This document shows positions 17,739 through 26,894 of a stretch of 64,000 bases of DNA, in pieces; position 1 is the stretch's first letter; each line of letters starts with the position of its first letter. The notes beneath the pieces are model-generated. The model ran no database searches. It had not been told where the DNA came from and worked only from the letters and a program-made list of their open reading frames with translations. A program made the translations under genes and the position numbers. The DNA is from DATFVA01 sp963811905 (GTDB lineage Bacteria; Bacteroidota; Ignavibacteria; Ignavibacteriales; Ignavibacteriaceae), in NCBI GenBank assembly GCA_963811905.1, contig CAWETK010000010.1:107420-171419 (forward strand), read 5' to 3'.

Positions 17739-18380
17739 ATGTTAGACGAAAAGACAAAAAAAATGAAATATATTGCATGGGAGATTGTATTGCTGATAGC
17801 TATAGTCTGGATGGGTATGCAGATAAATAGTACATATGATGATGATAGCCAATATTCAGCGCTGGTAATTACGAAGGATAGCCCCGAAGATGAAATTGCC
17901 GCAAAGCTTTCAATATTTATTGAATTTGTTAAAAAGAACAAACCTTCTGACACTGAAATCGACAAAAAATATGTTAATAGAGGATTAATATATCTTTCCG
18001 GAGTGCTGAATGCGATGATACAAAATCATTATAGTAATGATTCGAATATGAAAGTTCAGCGGGAAAAACTGCTTAATATAAATATGCAGATCCTTAATAA
18101 CGATTCTCTATCCGCCCGTAATCTGAGGGTTTCATTACTCACTGCATCAAAAATTATCGCTCAGATCCAGGCCTATGAATTCCCGGATTTAGCCGATGCT
18201 TCCGACGACCTTGTCAGCTCGGTTATGGAAATTGAAAAGGATGAATCATTTGACGTACTGAAATTCAGAACCGTCGATTTCTTTGAAAAATCGAGCAATA
18301 TATTCATTGCGATGGCCATCATTAAAGCCCAAAGGAATAATGAAGTCAGGGATAGCTTTTATCATCTTAGAAGCTCGTGA
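17739..18380 (+). CDS. Unknown single-pass membrane protein in the NHEJ operon
   Basis: 213 residues, no family recognised. A strong AGGAG precedes the ATG. One hydrophobic segment at about 10-27 (YIAWEIVLLIAIVWMGMQI) with positive residues before it predicts an inner-membrane anchor with the rest outside or as a helical domain. The remaining 185 residues are helix-rich and acidic, with several Leu-rich amphipathic stretches (EDEIAAKLSIFIEFVKKN, LININ-like turns). It lies 26 bases after ku and 30 before the next membrane protein gene, on the same strand, so it is probably cotranscribed with the repair genes. Why a membrane protein sits here is unknown. Confidence 0.75.
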   Translation: MLDEKTKKMKYIAWEIVLLIAIVWMGMQINSTYDDDSQYSALVITKDSPEDEIAAKLSIFIEFVKKNKPSDTEIDKKYVNRGLIYLSGVLNAMIQNHYSNDSNMKVQREKLLNINMQILNNDSLSARNLRVSLLTASKIIAQIQAYEFPDLADASDDLVSSVMEIEKDESFDVLKFRTVDFFEKSSNIFIAMAIIKAQRNNEVRDSFYHLRSS

Positions 18381-18410
18381 TGCGTTTATTTGACTTAAAG
18401 TCGGATTAAT

Positions 18411-18794
18411 ATGATATTGGAGGCCATCCACAATAATTTATTCATTCGAGTAAGGAGCCTTATGACCGCCCCAGCTATAATGTTTGCCATTAGTTTCATC
18501 TTTGGTCTTCATATTTTATTTAACCTTTTCACAGGAAGGGATGCGCCTGTAGCCTCTGTAGTTATACATATTTTCGCTTTTCTTTCAGGGTTTATGGTAG
18601 TCAACATTCCTGGAGATCTTTATAAAGGAGGATTTCTTACGGTGACTGCGATATTAACATGGGCAGCACTGTTTATTGGTGCAGTCTTCCTATTTAAAGA
18701 TGTGCTATCTCCTAAAAGACCTTCTTCTTACTTAGGCGTCATCTATATTTTACTAATTGGGGCGGGTACTATTTTTCTTCTAAGCTATCACTGA
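18411..18794 (+). CDS. Unknown four-helix membrane protein in the NHEJ operon
   Basis: 127 residues, nearly all hydrophobic. Four predicted transmembrane helices: about 17-38 (APAIMFAISFIFGLHILFNLF), 45-63, 70-92 and 105-124. No conserved family motif recognised and few charged residues. Ends six bases before the LigD phosphoesterase gene, which argues for cotranscription. Could be a small channel-like or scaffold protein, or simply a passenger; no function is inferred. Confidence 0.7.
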   Translation: MILEAIHNNLFIRVRSLMTAPAIMFAISFIFGLHILFNLFTGRDAPVASVVIHIFAFLSGFMVVNIPGDLYKGGFLTVTAILTWAALFIGAVFLFKDVLSPKRPSSYLGVIYILLIGAGTIFLLSYH

Positions 18795-18800
18795 TAAAGT

Positions 18801-19400
18801 ATGGTATTAAAGAAGTATAAAGAGAAACGAGACTTCAAAAAATCGCCGGAGCCTGAGGCCCGCAAAAAATCAGGTAAAGGTGCTTTAATTTTTGTAGTGC
18901 AAAAACACAATGCCACAAATCTGCATTATGATTTCAGACTGGAAGTAGATGGTGTCTTAAAAAGCTGGGCTGTTCCAAAGGGACCGTCTCTTAACCCGGC
19001 GGATAAGAGACTGGCGATGATGGTTGAAGACCACCCGTTTGATTACAAGGATTTTGAAGGAATTATACCTAAAGGTGAATATGGAGGCGGGGAAGTGATT
19101 ATATGGGATAACGGAACCTATCATGCAATCGCTACAGAAGATAAAAAAGAATCAGAGAAATTGATGAGAGAAGGACTTGCGAAAGGGGAAATCAAGTTTG
19201 TATTGAACGGAACAAAATTAAAGGGAGAGTTTGTACTCGTAAAAATGAAGGGACGGGGAGAAAATGCATGGTTATTGATCAAACACCGCGACAGCTTTGC
19301 TTCGAAAGATAACGTACTCGACCTGGAGAATTCAGTAGTATCGGGAAACAGTATTGAAGATCTGAAGAACGGAAGTGTAAAAAAAAAGTCCCTGAATTGA
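18801..19400 (+). CDS. ligD: LigD 3'-phosphoesterase domain protein
   Basis: 199 residues corresponding to the PE domain of bacterial LigD, which trims 3'-phosphate and ribonucleoside ends before ligation. Key parts: IFVVQKHNATNLHYDFRLEVDG (the H-x-x-x-x-L-H-x-D-x-R metal/catalytic motif), SWAVPKGPSLNP, MMVEDHPFDYKDFEGIIPKGEYGGGEVIIWDNG, and WLLIKHRD near the end. It stops at a TGA that overlaps the TTG start of the ligase-polymerase ORF. Directly before that stop lies A9 with the heptamer A-AAA-AAG; a -1 slip there continues exactly into the ligase ORF, giving the usual PE-LIG-POL protein. Confidence 0.95.
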   Translation: MVLKKYKEKRDFKKSPEPEARKKSGKGALIFVVQKHNATNLHYDFRLEVDGVLKSWAVPKGPSLNPADKRLAMMVEDHPFDYKDFEGIIPKGEYGGGEVIIWDNGTYHAIATEDKKESEKLMREGLAKGEIKFVLNGTKLKGEFVLVKMKGRGENAWLLIKHRDSFASKDNVLDLENSVVSGNSIEDLKNGSVKKKSLN

Positions 19401-19409
19401 CCTCTTCAG
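19379..19409 (+). promoter_or_regulatory. Candidate -1 frameshift site joining LigD halves
   Basis: A9 tract 19379-19387 followed by G. In the phosphoesterase frame this reads as the slippery heptamer A-AAA-AAG at 19382-19388. GGAAG at 19371-19375 lies upstream and a weak five-pair stem CTGAA/TTCAG (19392-19396 with 19405-19409) lies downstream. A one-base backward slip enters the open ligase frame, which has no stop from 19358 onward. Sequence error in the homopolymer is the main alternative. Confidence 0.5.
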
Positions 19410-21298
19410 TTAAAAAATATCTTAACAAAGCTCCTTCTAAAAATTATCCTCATAAAATAAGTCCAATGCTTGCAACCCTTATTGATGAACCATTTGATGA
19501 CGGGAACTGGATCTTCGAAATAAAATGGGACGGGTACCGTGCGGTAGCTGAAATAAAAGACGGCGAGGTTGATTTATATTCAAGAAACAATAATTCTTTC
19601 AATCAGAAATATAAGTCCATTGTATCAGCGCTGAACTCAATAGATAAAGACATGATTATAGACGGTGAAATCGTAGTGCTGGATAATGCTGGAAGATCTG
19701 ATTTTCATAGTCTTCAGAATTTCGGCAGAACCGGAAAAGGCCGTCTTATATACTATGTTTTTGATCTCATATATTTTGACGGTAAGGACCTGACCGGACT
19801 TCCTCTAAAAGCACGCAAAGAAATATTAAAAAATATTCTGCCCGATATTCCTGCAGTCAGATATAACGATCATATACTACAGGATGGCAAAGCTTTCTAT
19901 AACCTTGCTAAAGAGAAACAGCTTGAAGGCATCATAGCAAAAAACATTCATAGTAAATATTATCGGAATAAGAGGTCTAAAGAATGGCTCAAATTAAAGA
20001 TAAAAAAACGCCAGGAAGCCGTAATAGGAGGTTACACTAAACCTAAAGGAAGCAGAAATTATTTCGGGGCGCTTGTACTTGGCGTTTATAATGATAAAAA
20101 TGAACTGGAATATATTGGCCATACCGGCGGCGGTTTTACAGAAGATGATCTGAAGAGTATTTATAACAGGATGAAGCCACTTGAGCAAAAGAATTCTCCT
20201 TTCATCAAAAAACCCAAGACAAATATGCCGGCAGTCTGGGTAAAACCGGAACTTTTATGTGAAGTTGAATTCTCCGAATGGACCGGGGAGGGAATAATGA
20301 GACACCCTGTTTTTATGGGTCTTCGTGAGGATAAAAAGCCGGAAAATGTTAACCGCGAACTGCCCGATAAAAAAATCCAACCCGAAACAGATAAATCAGC
20401 CTCAAAGGAAACTATTAATTCAAGACAGCTGAAATTAACAAATCTTGATAAGGTTTACTGGCCTGAGGAAGGCTATACTAAAGGCGACCTGATTGAGTAC
20501 TACGAGAAAGTAAGCGGCTACATGCTTCCCTACCTAAAAGACCGGCCTGAATCATTATTAAGACATCCCAATGGAATTAATGGTAAAAGTTTTTTCCAGA
20601 AGGATATAGCGCAGCTAAATGCAAAATGGCTTAAGACACAGAATATTTTTTCTGAATCCAATGATAAAAATATTAAATACCTTGTCTGTAATGATATGGA
20701 GACTTTGATATACATGGCCAACCTTGGCTGTATTGAAATTAATCCATGGTTTTCAAGGATTGGTAATCTTGAGAAACCGGATTATGTTGTAATAGATCTT
20801 GATCCGGAAGAAATTGAATTTGATAAGGTTATCGAAACAGCCCAATGTGTCAAGGAGGTCCTGGATGAGGCAGGAGCGCCATGCTATTGTAAAACTTCAG
20901 GCGCTACAGGACTGCATATTTATGTCCCCCTCGGAGCAAAATATGATTATGATACAGTTAAAGAATTCGCATATATAATTGCGAAGCTTGCCAACGATAA
21001 AATACCCGGGATAACAAGTCTTGAAAGGAGTCCCTCAAAAAGAAAACATAAAGTATACCTTGATTATCTTCAAAACAGGAGAGGTCAGACGCTGGCTGCA
21101 CCATACAGCGTAAGGCCGAGACCCGGAGCAACAGTTGCAGCTCCCCTTGAGTGGCGTGAAGTTAAGACTGGACTTAAGCCTTCCGATTTTAATATTAAAA
21201 ACATCTTCAGACGGCTTGGGCAGAAAGGAGATATTTTTCAAAAGATATTATCTGATGGAATCGATATACAGAAGTGTATCGAAAATCTCCAGGGCTGA
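19397..21298 (+). CDS. ligD: LigD ATP-dependent DNA ligase and polymerase domains
   Basis: 633 residues as read from the TTG at 19397, overlapping the previous stop by three bases. Ligase: SPMLATLIDEPFDDGNWIFEIKWDGYRAVAEI holds the K-W-D-G adenylation lysine, followed by DGEIVVLD, YYVFDLIYFDG, EGIIAKN and WLKLKIKK (motifs III-V), then the OB fold to about 310. Polymerase (archaeo-eukaryotic primase type) from about 335: TNLDKVYWPEEGYTKGDLIEYY, LLRHPNGINGKSFFQKD, DYVVIDLDPEEIEFDKVI (catalytic Asp pair), KTSGATGLHIYVPL and YSVRPRPGATVAAPLEW. Seals ends bound by Ku. No Shine-Dalgarno is convincing for the TTG, which supports either coupling or frameshift expression from the upstream ORF. Confidence 0.95.
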   Translation: MTSSVKKYLNKAPSKNYPHKISPMLATLIDEPFDDGNWIFEIKWDGYRAVAEIKDGEVDLYSRNNNSFNQKYKSIVSALNSIDKDMIIDGEIVVLDNAGRSDFHSLQNFGRTGKGRLIYYVFDLIYFDGKDLTGLPLKARKEILKNILPDIPAVRYNDHILQDGKAFYNLAKEKQLEGIIAKNIHSKYYRNKRSKEWLKLKIKKRQEAVIGGYTKPKGSRNYFGALVLGVYNDKNELEYIGHTGGGFTEDDLKSIYNRMKPLEQKNSPFIKKPKTNMPAVWVKPELLCEVEFSEWTGEGIMRHPVFMGLREDKKPENVNRELPDKKIQPETDKSASKETINSRQLKLTNLDKVYWPEEGYTKGDLIEYYEKVSGYMLPYLKDRPESLLRHPNGINGKSFFQKDIAQLNAKWLKTQNIFSESNDKNIKYLVCNDMETLIYMANLGCIEINPWFSRIGNLEKPDYVVIDLDPEEIEFDKVIETAQCVKEVLDEAGAPCYCKTSGATGLHIYVPLGAKYDYDTVKEFAYIIAKLANDKIPGITSLERSPSKRKHKVYLDYLQNRRGQTLAAPYSVRPRPGATVAAPLEWREVKTGLKPSDFNIKNIFRRLGQKGDIFQKILSDGIDIQKCIENLQG

Positions 21299-21313
21299 TC
21301 CTTACCTTTTTTC

Positions 21314-23536
21314 TTACTTAAGATGCTGCTCAAGGTAATCAAAATATACATTCAGCATAAGCATATAATTTGTGATACTATAAAATGCTCCATGTCCCCC
21401 CGGGGGATAGATCCTCAGATCAGCATCCTTTCCGGCATTAGATAAGGCTGTAAGCATCTGCATTGTATTCTGAACGTGGACGTTATCATCCAATGTAGAG
21501 TGTACAATCAACAGATGTCCTTCAAGTTTATCCGCATTATAAACATTAGAGCTTTTATCATAACCTTCTTTATTCTCATCCATTAGTCCCATGTACCGTT
21601 CGGTATAAATATCATCGTAGAGTCTCCAGTCGGTTACTGCTGAATTTGCTATAGCCGTTTTAAATATACCGGGATGCATCAGCATTGTATAGATAGTTAT
21701 ATATCCTCCATAGCTGGTTCCCATAATTGCAGTATGGCTTGTATCAATATAGGGAAGTGAAGAAAGATACCTCATTGTCTCAGTGTAATCATTGCTTTCC
21801 CATTTACCTAATTGTTCATAGACAATCTTCATAAACTCACTTCCATAATTGCCATTCCCCCTGTTATTAATATCAACTATCACATAACCGTTCTGTGCCA
21901 GCCATTGGCGCCAGCCGTCGGTTTCGAATGAATTGAATACGTCCTGAGAACCGGGACCCCCGTATACATCAAATATCACCGGGTATTTTTTAGTGGAATC
22001 AAAATCAAAAGGAAGAACCATCTCACCGTCGAGCCTTGTATCATCAGCGGTAGTAAAGTTAAAAAGCTTTGCCGGAGAATATTTATGAAGCTCAATAAAC
22101 CGGGTTATTCCTTCATTATCTTCAAGCGTGATAATTAAATTGCCGTCAGTATCCCGCAATTCTACCTGTTTTGGTGTATTCACATTTGAGTAGGAATCGA
22201 TATAATATTTTGTATCCGGAGAAAGATTAAATGAATGCTTACCAGGTTCCTCTGAAATCCTTTGCTTTGCACTTCCATCAAATCCAACCGAATAAAGATG
22301 TCTTTCAAGCGGAGATTTCCCGGTTGAAGTATAATATATAAGCTTCTTACCGGGATTAATACCTTCAATACTGGTAACATTCCACTCCCCTTTTGTAACC
22401 TGTGCTAACAGTTTGCCATTATAATCATACCGATATATATGATAATATCCATCACGATCGGAGATCCAGAAAAATTCCCTCATAGTATCGGGAAAGTATA
22501 AGAAGTCTGTTACCCTCTCAAAGAAACTATTTATATCAATCCAGTTTTCTGACTTCTCCTCAAGGATTAATCTTTTACTTCCATCCAGGACATTAAAGAA
22601 ATAAAGTTTCATATCATTTTGTTTTCTATTCAGTGTCATTACAGCAAGCTGGTTAGGCACACTCGTCCAATAGATCCTCGGAATATATTCTTCATCAACA
22701 TTCAGCCATCTTTTACTTCCATCAGTAAGATTAACAACCCCTATTTTGACCTTTGCATTCGGATCACCAACCAGCGGAACTCTGAACTTCACATAATCAG
22801 GATGCTGAGTCTCATAATCCGTCATCTGAAATATTGGCTCATTACTTTCATCAACCTGCCAGTATGCGATATATTTGCTGTCGGGCGACCACTCCCATCC
22901 TTTATCAATATCAAATTCCTCTTCATAAACCCAATCGAAGTGACCATTATAAACCGTATCTGAGGCATCATCTGTGATCTGCTTTTCAAGTCCTTCTTCA
23001 ATATTATAGACATACAAATTACCTGCACGCTCCAGGCCGGCAAGGGACCCGTCAGGGGAGAGTTCTGCTGTTCTGGCATCTTTAACCAGCAGCTTTAAGG
23101 TTTTATCTTCTGTCGAATAGATATAATAATCTGAGAGTCCGGAATAGCGGTAAATTGATCTGAAGTTTGTCTCAAATATCAAATGTCTGTAGTCATCTGA
23201 CCATCTGTATGATCTGTAATTAAATGGTTCACCCGTTGATGGAAAAGTCATCTTCTCAGTATCCAGAAGTAATGTATCTTCTCCTGAACCAGGGAAATAT
23301 TGTCTTATTTCAGTATGCCCGGTTTCTGCGTTCCGGCTTGTATAAGAATAACTTGTTCCGTTTTCTACCCATTGTACATTCCGGGGACCGGAACTCCCCA
23401 TCAGGATATGAGTTGATGAAACTGCTTCCGGTATATCGGAATATTCTTTCTTTTCCTGTCCACGTATAACAGAATGGCCGGCCAGGAAAAGAGATATGAG
23501 AATGATTATAAAACGGATATGTATTTTTTCGGGCAT
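21314..23536 (-). CDS. Dipeptidyl-peptidase IV family serine peptidase (S9B)
   Basis: 740 residues with an N-terminal signal segment (about 7-24). The first 480 residues are a DPP-IV-type propeller; the double-Glu motif that binds the substrate N-terminus is visible in WVYEEEFDIDKGWEWSPD. The C-terminal alpha/beta-hydrolase domain has DVYGGPGSQ, the nucleophile in GTSYGGYITIYTM, the Asp in HSTLDDNVHVQN and the His in PPGGHGAFY. Cleaves X-Pro or X-Ala dipeptides from peptide N-termini, probably in the periplasm, fitting a peptide-feeding lifestyle. Convergent with ligD (15-base gap), divergent from the MATE-like gene. Confidence 0.95.
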   Translation of the reverse strand: MPEKIHIRFIIILISLFLAGHSVIRGQEKKEYSDIPEAVSSTHILMGSSGPRNVQWVENGTSYSYTSRNAETGHTEIRQYFPGSGEDTLLLDTEKMTFPSTGEPFNYRSYRWSDDYRHLIFETNFRSIYRYSGLSDYYIYSTEDKTLKLLVKDARTAELSPDGSLAGLERAGNLYVYNIEEGLEKQITDDASDTVYNGHFDWVYEEEFDIDKGWEWSPDSKYIAYWQVDESNEPIFQMTDYETQHPDYVKFRVPLVGDPNAKVKIGVVNLTDGSKRWLNVDEEYIPRIYWTSVPNQLAVMTLNRKQNDMKLYFFNVLDGSKRLILEEKSENWIDINSFFERVTDFLYFPDTMREFFWISDRDGYYHIYRYDYNGKLLAQVTKGEWNVTSIEGINPGKKLIYYTSTGKSPLERHLYSVGFDGSAKQRISEEPGKHSFNLSPDTKYYIDSYSNVNTPKQVELRDTDGNLIITLEDNEGITRFIELHKYSPAKLFNFTTADDTRLDGEMVLPFDFDSTKKYPVIFDVYGGPGSQDVFNSFETDGWRQWLAQNGYVIVDINNRGNGNYGSEFMKIVYEQLGKWESNDYTETMRYLSSLPYIDTSHTAIMGTSYGGYITIYTMLMHPGIFKTAIANSAVTDWRLYDDIYTERYMGLMDENKEGYDKSSNVYNADKLEGHLLIVHSTLDDNVHVQNTMQMLTALSNAGKDADLRIYPPGGHGAFYSITNYMLMLNVYFDYLEQHLK

Positions 23537-23610
23537 CTTTATCTTTCTATTTTTGTAACTACAAAACTATTAAAAAGTCTGAATTAAATTAGCTCCGGAA
23601 TTCACATTAA

Positions 23611-24933
23611 ATGCCTGACAATAAGGAATCACTTACCTTACACAAAATATTTATATTCTGGCTTCCGCTGGCAGCTACATGGCTGATGATGTCATTAGAG
23701 GGACCGTTTCTGTCAGCTCTAATTGCCCGTTTGGATGATCCTGAGTATAACCTTGCAGCTTATGGTGTTGCCTATTCTTTCGCCCTTATCATCGAAGCAC
23801 CGGTGATTATGATGATGAGTGCATCGACATCACTGGTAAGGAATTTTTATTCCTTCACAAAGCTCAGACTATTTACTTATTCACTAAATTCACTTGTGAC
23901 ATTGGGGATGATAGTACTCATCCTGCCGCAGGTTTTCTATTTTTTAACCCTGGATTTAATTGGATTGCCAGGTGAGGTGGCAAACTTAACCCACACGGCC
24001 CTTATTCTTTTAATACCGTGGCCCGGGGCGATTGGATACCGCCGGTTTTACCAGGGAATTTTAATCCGCAATAATCTGACCAGGAGAGTTGCATACGGAA
24101 CTATAGTAAGACTCACTTCAATGGCAGTTACAGCATCCTCACTGTATTTATTCGCAAAAGTTGATGGAATTGTAGTAGGTGCCGCAGCTCTTTCGGCTGG
24201 AGTAACCATGGAGGCTATAGCAAGCAGACTTATGGTCTCTTCTGTTCTGAAGAGATTGAAGCAGGACGCGGGTTCCGGAACCGATAGTTTAAGTTATAAA
24301 GAAATTATGAACTTCTATTATCCCCTGGCACTGACATCCATGATTACCCTGGGAGTTCAGCCCCTGGTTACTTTTTTTATGGGTCAAAGCAGGTTGTCAC
24401 TGGAATCTCTTGCTATACTTCCGGTATTAACTTCATTTGTATTTATTTTCAGAAGCCTTGGTTTATCTTACCAGGAGGTTGTAATTGCACTTATAGGGGA
24501 AGGGGGAGCCAATTACAGGATCCTGAAAAAATTTGCTGTTATACTTTCATTAATACTGGTCGGGATTTTATTGACAATTGCGTTCTCCCCCCTCGCGGAT
24601 ATCTGGTTCAATAAAGTATCCGGTCTGTCTGAAGAACTCACTCATTTTGCCCTCACCCCGCTAATAATTATGGGCATTTTCCCTATGCTTACAATACTTA
24701 TAAGCTTTCAGCGGGCTTTGCTTGTTGATGCAAAGAAGACTAAATCAATAACATTTGCTACTATTATGGAGTTTACGGGAATAATGCTGATACTGCTTAT
24801 TGGTGTATGGTATTTTAATATGATCGGTGTAATTGCCGCTACATTAGCATTTGTAGCCGGAAGGCTTTGTGCGAATATTTATCTTGGTAAGCCCGTGGCA
24901 AAAGTGATTAAAGGATATAAGACAAGTATTTAG
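23611..24933 (+). CDS. MATE-like (MOP superfamily) membrane transporter
   Basis: 440 residues, about 12 predicted transmembrane helices distributed over the whole length as two similar halves (each starting with a helix like FIFWLPLAATWLMMSLEGPFLSALIAR and NFYYPLALTSMITLGVQPLVTFFMGQ). The repeated P-L-A motif plus a position-matched second half is the MATE/polysaccharide-flippase pattern, with some resemblance to ANKH-like members. It could export drugs, lipids or other solutes; substrate unknown. The N-terminal tail is short and charged. Single gene, divergent from the peptidase. Confidence 0.75.
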   Translation: MPDNKESLTLHKIFIFWLPLAATWLMMSLEGPFLSALIARLDDPEYNLAAYGVAYSFALIIEAPVIMMMSASTSLVRNFYSFTKLRLFTYSLNSLVTLGMIVLILPQVFYFLTLDLIGLPGEVANLTHTALILLIPWPGAIGYRRFYQGILIRNNLTRRVAYGTIVRLTSMAVTASSLYLFAKVDGIVVGAAALSAGVTMEAIASRLMVSSVLKRLKQDAGSGTDSLSYKEIMNFYYPLALTSMITLGVQPLVTFFMGQSRLSLESLAILPVLTSFVFIFRSLGLSYQEVVIALIGEGGANYRILKKFAVILSLILVGILLTIAFSPLADIWFNKVSGLSEELTHFALTPLIIMGIFPMLTILISFQRALLVDAKKTKSITFATIMEFTGIMLILLIGVWYFNMIGVIAATLAFVAGRLCANIYLGKPVAKVIKGYKTSI

Positions 24934-24944
24934 ATAGAGAGTTT

Positions 24945-25481
24945 TTACTCATTTAATTGTTTCAAAATATCGTCAGCTTTTGCAGGTTCATTATTGTTCC
25001 TGTACGCTTCGGCAAGATTATTATATATATCTCTAAGTTCCAGCGTGTTAAACTTATCCTTCCCCTGCTGATTCCTTTCAAGTGCACTAATAAAAAAACT
25101 TATTGCCAGTCCGGGATTACCCAGCTTAAGCTCGGTCTTACCCAATTTATACTCGATAAACTGGTTAGCATTCATTTTATTTGCTCTCAGGTAATAACGT
25201 TCGGCCTGCTTATAAAGGTTCAGCTGCATGGACATATCACCGGCAAGCTTCAGGACCATAGGGTTATCTTCATCTGAAACCAGTATTGCACGAAGTTCAT
25301 CCAGAGATTTTTTGAAGTCACCCACAGAAAGATAATATTTTGCAGCATCTAAGTGTGTTGATGCCCATGAAAGTTCATGTTCAACAGTATATTTGTAGGC
25401 AAATTGTTCTACATCATTCTTCGGAATAAAACTAAAATTTGAATCGGAGGCAGAGAAAGGAGGTCTGCTTTTAAGCTCCAT
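24945..25481 (-). CDS. TPR C-terminal half of a frameshifted SGNH-hydrolase gene
   Basis: 178 residues from the ATG at 25481, which has no Shine-Dalgarno. TPR-like helices: LSWASTHLDAAKYYLSVGDF, PMVLKLAGDMSMQLNLYKQAERYYLRANK, FIEYKLGKTELKLGNPGLAISFFISAL, DIYNNLAEAYRNNNEPAKADDILK. The frame stays open upstream to 25592 without any usual start codon, and the extra part (SESDSLIRQETAVTQLDSLIGALK) looks coding and overlaps the end of the SGNH ORF. The simplest reading is one gene 24945-26865 broken by a one-base surplus near 25555-25590. Confidence 0.75.
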   Translation of the reverse strand: MELKSRPPFSASDSNFSFIPKNDVEQFAYKYTVEHELSWASTHLDAAKYYLSVGDFKKSLDELRAILVSDEDNPMVLKLAGDMSMQLNLYKQAERYYLRANKMNANQFIEYKLGKTELKLGNPGLAISFFISALERNQQGKDKFNTLELRDIYNNLAEAYRNNNEPAKADDILKQLNE

Positions 25482-25551
25482 TATTTTTAACGCACCTATT
25501 AAACTATCCAGTTGTGTAACTGCAGTTTCCTGCCGGATCAGACTGTCGCTC

Positions 25552-26865
25552 TCACTGACGCGCGTGAGACAAGCCGAGGAGATTATTCTGCTTCATTGCT
25601 TCGAACCAGGTTTTAGCAAGCAGGAGATATCCTTCAATATTCGGATGCACATGATCCACCAGCAATTCTGATCCAACTATTCCATTATTCGAATACTTCT
25701 GAAACTCCCTTTTTACATCGGCTACCGGAACCTTGTATTGTCTGCTTAATGAGAAAACTATTTTGTTAAATTCGGATGGGGCCCTGAATCGGAGGCCGTC
25801 ATAATCAGCCGCGAGCGAATACTGCTTTTCAGCTTCATCGTAGCGGCCCAAATATTCGTAACATTGACCAAGAGTAAAATGAATATCTGCGGGAGCTGAA
25901 TCAATTTCCAGGGATTTAACCAGGTACTCTGCAGCTGCTTCGTAATCGCGATTTTTCAAACTTTCCAATCCAAGAGAATAGAATTTTTTACTTCGATTTT
26001 TCGAAGAATCACTAATCGATTCAGATTGAAATGAAACAAAGGGGTGCAGGCTTTTCTCATTTCGTACCAGGCTGGAAATCAGTATGGGAATATTATTTTC
26101 GCGGGCAATATCAATTACATCTTCATAATTCTCCCGGAAGGTATTTACAGCTGTTATATAATCGTCGCTGTTATACTTTATTGAAGTTTTAGCCATTTCT
26201 TCCATCAAAACTTTATTTTCCTGATTGTCGCCGGAGCCAAACATTCCGCTCAAAGAATTGATTATGTCTTTCAAGAGAATAAAAGTTTTGAAATGTCCAA
26301 GCCATAGATAAGTCTTTATTAAAGCACGGTTCTTTCCAACAGAGATGGTCGAACCCACACCATAAACACCGTAGAACTCATTCTGACCCATATAAACAAT
26401 AAAGAGATCAGGTTTATACTTCACAAGTTCGCTTGCAAACTCATCCACTGTAAAACTATTTGTTGCGGCAATAGCAGTATTTATGACTTCTATATTTTTA
26501 CCGGGAAATGCTGCGGTTAACCTGTCTCTTAAAAACTCTGAGGGTATTGCATTATACTCATACGGAAAACCCGCCATCGTTGATGCACCAAGGCAGAAAA
26601 TCCTGATAGTCTGCGGAGATTTATTCACTTCAAAATAATCATGAGACCCTTTTCTGTAATACATCCTATCTTTATTAAAATATCTTTTACCGACTAATTG
26701 ATTAATGGTATAATACTCCTTACCATTCCTTTCGATAGAAGAAACAAACTTCAGATCATCAGCATAACCGAATGCTCTTAATGCCAGTTCTAAAATCAAA
26801 AAAATAATAAACGGGATTAAAACGAGGACAATTCCGAAGATACTTTTTTTAGAAAATTTTATCAT
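25552..26865 (-). CDS. SGNH/GDSL hydrolase with TPR segment, membrane-anchored (frameshifted 3' end)
   Basis: 437 residues. N-terminal transmembrane helix at about 8-27. SGNH blocks: FCLGASTMAGFPYE (Ser, block I), a Gly block near TAIAATNS, VYMGQNEFYG (Asn, block III) and LLVDHVHPNIEGYLL (Asp and His, block V). A TPR pair lies between blocks III and V (GLESLKNRDYEAAAEYLVKSLEI, HFTLGQCYEYLGRYDEAEKQYSLA). Probably a surface or periplasmic ester or acetyl hydrolase. After the block V helix the ORF ends abruptly in GLSHARQ, while the overlapping frame carries a natural continuation, so its true C-terminus is likely the TPR ORF at 24945. Confidence 0.88.
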   Translation of the reverse strand: MIKFSKKSIFGIVLVLIPFIIFLILELALRAFGYADDLKFVSSIERNGKEYYTINQLVGKRYFNKDRMYYRKGSHDYFEVNKSPQTIRIFCLGASTMAGFPYEYNAIPSEFLRDRLTAAFPGKNIEVINTAIAATNSFTVDEFASELVKYKPDLFIVYMGQNEFYGVYGVGSTISVGKNRALIKTYLWLGHFKTFILLKDIINSLSGMFGSGDNQENKVLMEEMAKTSIKYNSDDYITAVNTFRENYEDVIDIARENNIPILISSLVRNEKSLHPFVSFQSESISDSSKNRSKKFYSLGLESLKNRDYEAAAEYLVKSLEIDSAPADIHFTLGQCYEYLGRYDEAEKQYSLAADYDGLRFRAPSEFNKIVFSLSRQYKVPVADVKREFQKYSNNGIVGSELLVDHVHPNIEGYLLLAKTWFEAMKQNNLLGLSHARQ

Positions 26866-26894
26866 AAGATCTTTTTGCAGATGATCATTATACT

